NCBI GenBank assembly: GCA_964442285.1
Contig: CAYTZH010000097.1
Location: 1 to 5,977 of the forward strand
DNA from: CAYTZH01 sp964442285
GTDB lineage: Bacteria > Myxococcota_A > UBA9160 > JAFDET01
Length of the DNA stretch: 5,977 bases
Direction: 5' to 3'
Of the stretch, positions 1 to 5,977 are shown piece after piece. Under the pieces are notes generated by a model. The model made no database searches and was not told the DNA's origin. It saw only the letters and a program-made list of their open reading frames with translations. The translations under genes were made by a program, and so were the position numbers. The first letter of the stretch is position 1. Each line of letters begins with the position of its first letter.

Positions 1-1259
<1,259 letters not shown>

Positions 1260-1263
<4 letters not shown>

Positions 1264-3158
1264 GGCGCGGGCTCGGCCGCGGCCTGGCCGCGCTGGCGGC
1301 GGCGTGGCTCCTCCCGGCACCGGCCGCCGGGCAGCTGCCCGCCGAGCCCGCCGAGCCCGCCGGCCTCGCGGACGTGCCGAGCGGACCGGGTCGGATCGAG
1401 GGCCGCCTGGTGCACCCGGCCGGTCCGGAGGCGGCGGCGGACGTCGAAGTGGTCCTCTACGCCATCGGCACCGACGGCAGCCCCGGCCTGCGCCGCGGCC
1501 GCAGCGACGCCCTCGGCCGCTTCGCCTTCGAGCAGGTGGCCGTCGAGGGCACCAGCTACCTGCTGGCGGCCCGCTACCGGGGGATCCCCTTCCCCGGCGA
1601 CCGCCTGGTCTTCGAGCCCGGCCAGCGCTCCCTCGCAGCCACGGTGAACCTCTTCGACCGCACGGCCGACCCCGCCGCGGTGCGGGTCCGCGAGGCCGCG
1701 ATCCGCATCGAGCGACTCGGCGCGGAGGTCGCCGTCGAGGAGGTCCACACGGTCGACAACACGGCGCCGCAGGTCGTCGTGCGGGACCCGGAGGAGCGCA
1801 GCGGCGCCAAGGCCGCGTTCCGCGCCGCGCTCCCCGGCGAGCCGACCCGCTTCGCCCTCCCCTACGCGCTCGAGCCCGAGGGCTTCGAGCGCAAGGGCCG
1901 CACGCTGCGTTTCTGGGGCCCCCTCTTCCCCGGCCCCCAGCAGATCTCGTTCAGCTACACCCTGCCGGTCTCCGACGGAGCCGAGACCCTGACCAAGGCG
2001 TTCCCCGCCGGTGCCGAGCGCGTCCGGATCCGGGTGGCGTCGGCCGGGCTGGCCCTGGTCGGGCTCGGCCCCGGCGAACCCGAGGAGTACGAAGGGCGCC
2101 CCTATGTCGCCTTCGACGCGGGCGCCGTGGCCCCGGGCGACTCCCTCGTCCTGCAGCTCGACGTGGCGCCGACCCGCCACGATCCCGCGGCCCTGTCCGT
2201 GCCGGCGGTGCGGGCCTTCCTCGAGATCGACGACGCCGCGCTCTCGGTGAGCGAGGAGCACAACCTCGAGGTCTCCGGCGGGACGCCCCTGGTCGGCGCC
2301 GAGGGAGCGCCCCTGCTCCGCATCCCGCTGCCGGAGGGCGCGCGCAACCTGCGCTTCGGTCAGCAGGCGCTGGCCATGGGCGCGACCCTCGAGGAAGGTG
2401 TCCTGGCCCTGCGCGGCCCCGTGCCCCCGGGCGCCTCCCGCGTCGAGCTGGCCTATCGGCTCCCCGCCACGCCCGACGCCGCCGAGGGCACGCCGTTCGC
2501 GCGCGCGTTCGACCGACCGGTGCCGAGCCTCTCGATCTTCGTGGCCGACACGGGCCTGGCCGTGGAGAGCGAGCGTCTGCACCGGCGCCGGCCCGTGAAG
2601 GCGGAGGATCGGCTCTACCTGCATTTCGAGGCCTTCTACGTGGATGCCGACGAGCGGGTCTCGCTCTCGCTGCGGGGCATCTCCCGAGCGGGCCCCCTCG
2701 CCCCCGCCGCGCGGGTGGCCTTCGTGGGCGGGGCCGCCCTCGCAGCGGCGCTCTTCCTGGCGCTGCCCCTGCTGCGCTCCGGCCTCCGCGACGTCGAGGC
2801 CGTCGAGGCCCCGCGCGCCCGGCGCGAGCGCGAAGCCCTCTACGAGGACATCCGCGACCTCGACCACGACTTCGAGACCGGCAAGGTGGCCGAGGAGGAC
2901 TACCGCGCCCTGCGCGACGAGCTGCGGCTGCGCGCGGTCGGGCTGCTGCGCGAGGAGCAGCAGACGGGCGAAGCTCCGACGGGCGCGCTCGGGGCCGACT
3001 CCGGCGAAGGCGCGGCGGCCGACGCAGACCGCGCGGCGGCCGACGCAGACCGCGCCGCGGCCGCGCCGCCGGCCTGCCCCGACTGCGCGCGGGGGGTTCC
3101 GGCCGACGCCCGCTTCTGTCCCCAGTGCGGTACCCCCCTGCACGGGCCCCGCGCTTGA
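1260..3158 (+). CDS. Multidomain membrane-anchored protein with duplicated beta domain, CcmI-like segment and zinc ribbon, within ccm operon
   Basis: I do not recognise this 632-residue protein as a named Ccm component. The GTG start at 1260 overlaps the ccmF stop (GTGA) and gives a clear signal peptide: RR at residues 2-3, a hydrophobic stretch to about 20, and a likely cleavage near 22-25. Next come a Pro/Ala linker, a carboxypeptidase-regulatory-like beta domain (about 44-131), and two beta-rich domains (about 143-302 and 314-472) that look like a duplication. One membrane span lies at about 482-505, followed by basic residues (RARRERE), so the C-terminus should be cytoplasmic. Residues 523-565 form a charged helical segment (LYEDIRDLDHDFETGKVAEE, then DYRALRDELRLR) resembling the cytoplasmic loop of CcmI. 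After a low-complexity Ala/Asp linker comes a zinc ribbon with Cys 606, 609, 620 and 623 (CPDC and CPQC). A role as a haem-lyase accessory or CcmI substitute is inferred from position and topology only. No periplasmic TPR domain or catalytic motif is visible. Confidence 0.88.
3011..3052 (+). repeat. Perfect 21-bp tandem duplication in coding sequence
   Basis: A 21-base unit (CGCGGCGGCCGACGCAGACC plus G) occurs twice without a mismatch, and a decayed third start (CGCCGCGGCC) follows at 3053. The length is seven codons, so the frame is kept and the protein gains a repeated Ala-Ala-Asp-Ala-Asp-Arg-Ala heptad at about residues 586-600. It lies in the linker between the CcmI-like helices and the zinc ribbon, where a change in length is probably tolerated. 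It probably arose by replication slippage. Confidence 0.9.
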
Positions 3159-3865
3159 GCGACGCCGCCATCGTCGCCCGGGGCCTCGAGAAGCGCTTCG
3201 GAGCGGTGGTGGCCCTGGCCGGCATCGATCTCGAGGTCCCCGCCGGCTCCCTCCTCGGCGTGGTGGGTCCGAACGGCGCGGGCAAGTCCACCCTGCTCCG
3301 CCTCCTGGCGGGGCTGGCCCGGCCCACCGCGGGGAGCCTCCGGGTCGGTGCGGCCGACCGCGACCGGCGGCGGGCGCGCGCCGGCGTCGGCTACATCGGG
3401 CACCAGACGCTCCTCTATTCCACCCTCACCGCGCGCGAGAACCTGCTGTTCGCGGCGCGGCTCTACGGCCTGCGCGATGCCGGGGGTCGCGTCGACGCCC
3501 TGCTCGAGGAGCACGGCCTGGGCCACGCTGCGGAGCGGGCGGCCGGCGGCTTCTCCCGGGGCATGGCCCAGCGGCTGGCGATCGCCCGGGGGCTGGTGCA
3601 CGACCCCCCCGTGGTGCTCCTCGACGAGCCCTTTGCCGGCCTCGACCGCTCGGCGGCCGGGCGGCTCGCGGCCCTGCTGCGCTCGGTGCGCGACGCGGCC
3701 CGGACCGCGGTGCTCGTGACCCACGACCTGGCCCGGGCCGCGGAGCTCGCCGATCGGGTGCTCGTGCTCTGCCGCGGCCGCTGCGTCCACGAGGCGGCGG
3801 GCCCGGAGCTCGCCGCCGGGACCCTGGAGCGCGCCTACCTCCGCGCCGTGGAGAGCGCGGCGTGA
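3155..3865 (+). CDS. ccmA: CcmA, ABC transporter ATPase of haem export/CcmE release
   Basis: CcmA is the cytoplasmic ATPase of the CcmABCD complex. ATP hydrolysis drives release of haem-loaded CcmE from CcmC/CcmD. The 236-residue product has every ABC motif: Walker A GPNGAGKST (38-46), Q-loop Gln84, signature FSRGMAQRLAIAR (133-145, with SRGMAQ in place of the usual SGGQ), Walker B VVLLDEPFAGLD (153-164) and H-loop His190 (VTHD). Length is typical of CcmA (about 200-240). The TTG start at 3155 overlaps the preceding stop (TTGA), mirroring the GTGA junction upstream, and places the first beta strand correctly. An in-frame GTG at 3125 is an alternative; neither has an obvious ribosome binding site, so translation is probably coupled to the upstream gene. 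The family call is supported by ccmB and ccmC directly downstream. Confidence 0.95.
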   Translation: MSDAAIVARGLEKRFGAVVALAGIDLEVPAGSLLGVVGPNGAGKSTLLRLLAGLARPTAGSLRVGAADRDRRRARAGVGYIGHQTLLYSTLTARENLLFAARLYGLRDAGGRVDALLEEHGLGHAAERAAGGFSRGMAQRLAIARGLVHDPPVVLLDEPFAGLDRSAAGRLAALLRSVRDAARTAVLVTHDLARAAELADRVLVLCRGRCVHEAAGPELAAGTLERAYLRAVESAA

Positions 3866-3887
3866 GCCGACCGGCCGAGAGCGGTCC

Positions 3888-4553
3888 TTGAACGTCCTGT
3901 GGGCCGTGCTCTGGAAGGACCTGACCTCCGAGTGGCGCAGCCGCGACCGGGTCGTGGCCATGGGCATCTTCTCGCTGCTCGTGGTGCTGGTATTCCAGTT
4001 CGCCCTGCCCCGGGAGAGCGAGGCGCAGACCCGGGCCCTCGCCCCAGGCCTGCTCTGGATCGCCTACGTGTTCGCGGCGCTGCTGGGCCTGAACCGGGCC
4101 TTCGCGATCGAGCTCGAGAACGAGGCCCTCTCGGGCCTGGCCCTCGCCCCGGCCGACCGCGGCTGGATCTACCTGGGCAAGGCCGCGGCGAACGTGCTCC
4201 TGCTGGGCGTCGTGCAGGGCGTCACGGCGGTGGTCTTCGCGGCGGTGCTGGGACTGGACTGGACCCCGGTGGCGCTGCCCCTGGCCGGGGTGATCCTGCT
4301 GGGCGCCGTGGGACTCTGCTCGGTGGGGACGCTCTTCGGTGCCGTCGCCGTCCGCACCAGCTACCGCGAGGTGATGCTGCCCCTGCTGCTGCTGCCGCTG
4401 CTGATGCCCGTGCTCATCGGCGCGGTGGGGGCCACGGCCGCCCTGGTCGCGGATGCGGGCTCCGCCGGCGGGCCGCTGCGGCTGCTGGCCGTGGCCGACG
4501 CGGTGTATCTGATAATCTCGTTCATCGTGTTCGAGTACGTGCTCGATGAGTAA
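3888..4553 (+). CDS. ccmB: CcmB, membrane permease subunit of CcmABCD
   Basis: CcmB is the six-span membrane partner of the CcmA ATPase in the complex that releases holo-CcmE. The 221-residue product has the typical CcmB length and N-terminal signature, VLWKDLTSEWRSRD (about 7-20), followed by six hydrophobic segments at roughly 22-40, 52-68, 96-121, 127-150, 161-185 and 200-217. A charged loop (IELENEALSGL, 74-84) lies after the second span, as is usual in the family. The TTG at 3888 is the first available start in the frame, with a weak purine-rich GAGAGCGG 3 bases upstream, and it keeps the KDL motif near the N-terminus. An internal GTG at 3906 is possible but would trim conserved residues. 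The gene starts 22 bases after ccmA and its TAA stop overlaps the ccmC start by 8 bases. Confidence 0.94.
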   Translation: MNVLWAVLWKDLTSEWRSRDRVVAMGIFSLLVVLVFQFALPRESEAQTRALAPGLLWIAYVFAALLGLNRAFAIELENEALSGLALAPADRGWIYLGKAAANVLLLGVVQGVTAVVFAAVLGLDWTPVALPLAGVILLGAVGLCSVGTLFGAVAVRTSYREVMLPLLLLPLLMPVLIGAVGATAALVADAGSAGGPLRLLAVADAVYLIISFIVFEYVLDE

Positions 4554-5235
4554 GGGGCGCTCGCCGTTGCAGCGCGCCCTGGGCGCGATCCTGCTGGCCA
4601 TGTGCGCTGTCTACGCCCACGCGGTCTGGCGGGCGCCGATCGACAGCGTCCAGGGCGTCGTGCAGAAGATCCTCTACGTCCACCCGGCCTGCGCCTTCGC
4701 GGCCTACCTGGGCTTCCTGCTCACGGCCGTGGGGGGAGCGCTCTACCTGTGGCGCGGGGAGGAGCGCTTCGACCGGCTCGCGGCCGCCTCGGCGGAGGTG
4801 GGGGTGGTCTTCTGCACCCTCAACATCGTCACGGGCCCGATCTGGGGCAAGGCGACCTGGGGCCACTGGTGGTCCTGGGACCCGCGCCTGATCGTGACCC
4901 TCGTGCTCTGGTTCATCTACCTGGCCTACCTGCTGCTGCGGAACTTCACCGAGGGCGATGCGCGGGTGGCCCGCTTCGCGGCGGTCTACGGGATCGTGGG
5001 CCTGCTGGCGGTGCCCCTGAACTACTTCGCGATCGACCTGTTCGGGGAGCGCTCCATCCACCCGGAGAACCTCGAGCAGGGCAGTCTCGGAGCCGGGATG
5101 GGCTGGCCCTTCGCCATCGGCGCCGCGACGGCGCTGCTGGCCTTCACCTATCTGCTGCTGGTGCGCATGGAGCTGGCCCGCCTGCGCCTGCGGCTGCTCG
5201 AGTGCGTGGCCGACGCCCGGGCGGCGGAGCGCTGA
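4546..5235 (+). CDS. ccmC: CcmC, haem-handling membrane protein that loads CcmE
   Basis: CcmC binds haem at the periplasmic face of the inner membrane and promotes its covalent attachment to CcmE. It belongs to the same haem-handling (WWD) superfamily as CcmF and CcsA. The 229-residue product has six hydrophobic segments and the WWD motif WGHWWSWDPRL (residues 105-115). Two histidines sit where the axial haem ligands of the family are expected: His46 in YVHPA, and His172 in SIHPENL. Length is close to that of E. coli CcmC (245 residues). The ATG at 4546 lies inside the 3' end of ccmB (8-base overlap), the only ATG start among the operon genes seen here. No strong ribosome binding site precedes it, which fits translational coupling to ccmB. 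Confidence 0.96.
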   Translation: MSKGRSPLQRALGAILLAMCAVYAHAVWRAPIDSVQGVVQKILYVHPACAFAAYLGFLLTAVGGALYLWRGEERFDRLAAASAEVGVVFCTLNIVTGPIWGKATWGHWWSWDPRLIVTLVLWFIYLAYLLLRNFTEGDARVARFAAVYGIVGLLAVPLNYFAIDLFGERSIHPENLEQGSLGAGMGWPFAIGAATALLAFTYLLLVRMELARLRLRLLECVADARAAER

Positions 5236-5238
5236 GGC

Positions 5239-5400
5239 GTGGACAAGGGCGCGAGCTACGCCATCGCGGCCTACGCCCTCGTGGTGGGAGCCCTCGTGGG
5301 GTACGCGCTGCATCTGTTCCGGGAGCGGCGGAGCCTCCGCCGCCAGCTCGGCGACGCGGGGGAAGCCCCGGTCGAAACACCCAGCCACGACCCGCAGTAG
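5239..5400 (+). CDS. ccmD: CcmD, small haem exporter subunit
   Basis: This short gene encodes 53 residues. It has one membrane span (about 6-27, SYAIAAYALVVGALVGYALH) followed by a strongly basic stretch (RERRSLRRQL, 28-37) and an acidic/polar tail. That is the architecture of CcmD, the small inner-membrane protein that holds CcmE to CcmC and is needed for release of holo-CcmE. The GTG start is 3 bases after the ccmC stop, the usual position of ccmD. The sequence GAGG just upstream overlaps the ccmC stop and is too close to be an ideal ribosome binding site, so coupling to ccmC is likely. CcmD proteins are poorly conserved, so the call rests on size, topology, the Ala-Tyr-rich start of the span and position. 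It is the last gene of the operon visible here. Confidence 0.85.
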   Translation: MDKGASYAIAAYALVVGALVGYALHLFRERRSLRRQLGDAGEAPVETPSHDPQ

Positions 5401-5408
5401 AATCGCGG

Positions 5409-5438
5409 TTGACAAGCGCCGGCCGTCGGCGATATAAC
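5409..5438 (+). promoter_or_regulatory. Near-consensus sigma70-type promoter
   Basis: A perfect -35 box TTGACA (5409-5414) is followed after 18 bases by TATAAC (5433-5438), five of six matches to the -10 consensus. A start of transcription is expected near 5445. Such a match is rare by chance in DNA this GC-rich, and it lies in the AT-enriched patch just after the ccm operon. It points toward the zinc-ribbon gene at 5872, about 430 bases downstream, or could drive a small RNA of its own. Confidence 0.7.
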
Positions 5439-5455
5439 TCGAAACTGCGCTGTAA

Positions 5456-5479
5456 GCATCTGCGCTGATTGCGTTTTTT
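5456..5479 (+). terminator. Weak terminator-like hairpin with T-tract
   Basis: GCATC (5456-5460) can pair with GATTGC (5467-5472) with one bulged base and a 6-base loop. One G and then six Ts (5474-5479) follow. The only long T run in the window lies here, shortly after the end of ccmD, so it may end the ccm transcript. The stem is only about 5 bp, so it would be a weak intrinsic terminator. It also lies only about 10 bases beyond the predicted start of the promoter at 5409-5438, which makes its role ambiguous. Confidence 0.3.
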
Positions 5480-5480
5480 C

Positions 5481-5624
5481 TTACTCAGGAGAGAGCTCGA
5501 CCTCAACCCCCCACGGCCCGAGCTGCGCCCCCAGCCCGAAAAGCCGCGTCACTGCGAGCACTTCGATGGGGAAAGCCCGAACGGGCTTGCGGGTCTTCCA
5601 GTCGGCGGGTAGTTCGGTTCTCAA
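5481..5624 (-). pseudogene. Possible short minus-strand gene or C-terminal gene remnant
   Basis: On the minus strand, 47 codons from a TTG at 5624 to TAA at 5481 read like protein (for example RKPVRAFPIEVLAVTRLFGL then GAQLGPWGVEVEL), with alternating hydrophobic residues and few of the Arg/Pro/Ala runs typical of GC-rich shadow frames. Farther upstream the same frame turns into Arg/Pro-rich text with no coding character. There is no ribosome binding site before the TTG. It may be the decayed end of a former gene, or chance. I do not recognise the family. Confidence 0.2.
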
Positions 5625-5643
5625 ATGAGGGCGGCGGGCGGAA

Positions 5644-5694
5644 CCCCGCGGGCGGTCTGCAGGTTTGTTCGCGGTGCAGATCGCGCGCACGGGG
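5644..5694 (+). other. Long imperfect inverted repeat (potential stable RNA hairpin)
   Basis: GCGGTCTGCA (5652-5661) pairs with TGCAGATCGC (5675-5684) over 10 positions, with one G-U wobble and a 13-base loop. After a G/G mismatch the stem continues with GCG/CGC (5648-5650 with 5686-5688). Past a 2-base bulge it continues with CCCC/GGGG (5644-5647 with 5691-5694). The total is about 17 pairs. No T-tract follows, so it is not an ordinary terminator. It lies in the presumed leader of the gene at 5872. Function unknown. Confidence 0.6.
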
Positions 5695-5786
5695 GCCGGG
5701 CAAGGGACGGATCGGACACGGATCGACGCGGCACGCGGCCCCCGGGCCGGGCGCATGGCATGGGGCTGGCAAGGGAACGGATCCGG
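5692..5786. repeat. Imperfect direct repeat of about 24 bp
   Basis: 5692-5715 (GGGGCCGGGCAAGGGACGGA then TCGG) recurs at 5762-5786 (GGGGCTGGCAAGGGAACGGA then TCCGG), 70 bases apart. The shared core is GGCAAGGGA followed by CGGATC, with small indels between copies. A further ACGGATCG copy follows the first at about 5717-5724. The second copy runs into an inverted repeat, CGGATCC (5778-5784) and GGATCCG (5790-5796), with a 5-base loop. This could be two protein-binding sites, paired leader elements or a small local duplication. Confidence 0.5.
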
Positions 5787-5871
5787 GCGGGATCCGCGGG
5801 ACCGGGAGGCCGGGCCCACGGCCAACTCCGCGAGGCACGCAACGGAGGCGTACCGAGAGAGGATGGCGAGC

Positions 5872-5977
5872 ATGAAGCGCGGCGTTGGCTACTGCGAGAA
5901 CACCGACTGCGAGGACTACGCCAAGGGCGTCTTCCTCCTGAACCACGGCGACACCTTCTACTGCCCGCGCTGCCGCC
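5872..5977 (+). CDS. Small zinc-ribbon protein of unknown function (3' end cut by window)
   Basis: The first 35 residues are visible. They begin MKRGVGYCENTDCEDYAKGV and contain two cysteine pairs, Cys8/Cys13 (Cx4C) and Cys31/Cys34 (CPRC), spaced as in a zinc ribbon; the second pair follows an aromatic strand (TFYCPRC). The frame runs off the window. The ATG at 5872 is preferred because AGAGG (5858-5862) lies 9 bases upstream; an in-frame ATG at 5863 abuts that same purine tract and would add only Met-Ala-Ser. The gene is separated from the ccm operon by 471 bases and probably has its own promoter, so it need not be functionally related. Only the metal-binding fold can be inferred. Confidence 0.8.
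   Translation, partial: MKRGVGYCENTDCEDYAKGVFLLNHGDTFYCPRCR

Larger units (their letters stand above)
5401..5871. other. Intergenic region of 471 bases with no convincing gene
   Basis: Between the ccmD stop and the next start there is no reading frame with convincing protein character or a ribosome binding site, apart from a weak short candidate on the minus strand (5481-5624). The first 90 bases are clearly more AT-rich than the rest and hold a promoter and a terminator-like element. The remainder is very GC-rich and holds inverted repeats at 5573-5588, 5644-5694, 5778-5796 and 5808-5823, plus an imperfect direct repeat (5692-5715 and 5762-5786). I saw no tRNA, tmRNA, RNase P, SRP RNA or recognised riboswitch signature. 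Confidence 0.7.

Noticed and set aside
1304..3154. Upstream extension of the ccmA frame, giving an apparent 853-residue protein
   Set aside because: The extension lacks coding character and overlaps the real gene. ABC ATPase homology begins right after the TTG at 3155.
2900..4601. Long minus-strand frames across ccmA and ccmB (2900-3967 and 3426-4601)
   Set aside because: These are shadows of well-supported + strand genes, rich in Arg, Gly, His and Gln, with no recognisable motif.
4602..5468. Second + strand frame over ccmC and ccmD
   Set aside because: It competes with ccmC and ccmD, which have clear family features; its product is Arg/Gly/Pro-rich.
5573..5588. AAGCCC-GAAC-GGGCTT hairpin as a terminator
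   Set aside because: Only six pairs and no T-tract follows, so termination is not supported; kept only as a minor inverted repeat.
5560..5590. Similarity to the GGAAAGTCC motif of RNase P RNA
   Set aside because: Only a GGAAAGCCC string is present; the other conserved RNase P elements are missing and the interval is mismatched in layout.
5601..5630. tRNA T-arm-like sequence GTTCGGTTC
   Set aside because: Flanking bases do not form the five-pair T stem, and no acceptor or anticodon arms could be placed.
5503..5946. Minus-strand frame of 147 codons across the intergenic region and the zinc-ribbon gene
   Set aside because: Pro/Arg-rich, lacks a ribosome binding site, and overlaps the better-supported start at 5872.

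Overview
The window is a very GC-rich stretch of bacterial DNA. It carries most of a system I cytochrome c maturation (ccm) operon, all on the + strand, followed by a non-coding stretch of about 470 bases and the start of a new gene. The presence of system I ccm genes points to a Gram-negative bacterium. The extreme GC content, GTG/TTG starts and gene order (ccmF, unusual membrane protein, ccmA, ccmB, ccmC, ccmD) suggest a high-GC deltaproteobacterial or related lineage. That taxonomic placement is inference from composition and gene order only.

Layout: 1-1263 is the C-terminal two thirds of ccmF (haem lyase membrane subunit), entering the window at its WWD motif. 1260-3158 is a 632-residue protein that I do not recognise as a standard Ccm component. 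It has a signal peptide, a carboxypeptidase-regulatory-like beta domain, what looks like a duplicated beta domain, one membrane span, a short CcmI-like helical segment and a C-terminal four-cysteine zinc ribbon. Then come ccmA (3155-3865), ccmB (3888-4553), ccmC (4546-5235) and a short ccmD (5239-5400). The genes overlap by 4-8 bases or lie 3-22 bases apart, so they are almost certainly one translationally coupled operon. ccmE, ccmG and ccmH are not in the window.

How they work together: CcmA (ATPase), CcmB, CcmC and CcmD form the module that loads haem onto CcmE and releases holo-CcmE. CcmF receives that haem and attaches it to apocytochrome c in the periplasm. The 632-residue protein sits between these two modules in the operon. 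By topology it could bridge the periplasm and cytoplasm as CcmI does in enterobacteria, but this is a hypothesis.

After ccmD, 5401-5871 contains no convincing gene. It has a near-consensus sigma70-type promoter (5409-5438), a weak terminator-like element (5456-5479), a strong imperfect hairpin (5644-5694), several smaller inverted repeats, and an imperfect direct repeat. The promoter would give the next gene (from 5872, a small zinc-ribbon protein cut by the window edge) a leader of roughly 430 nt. The two points most worth following up are the 632-residue protein and this structured leader.
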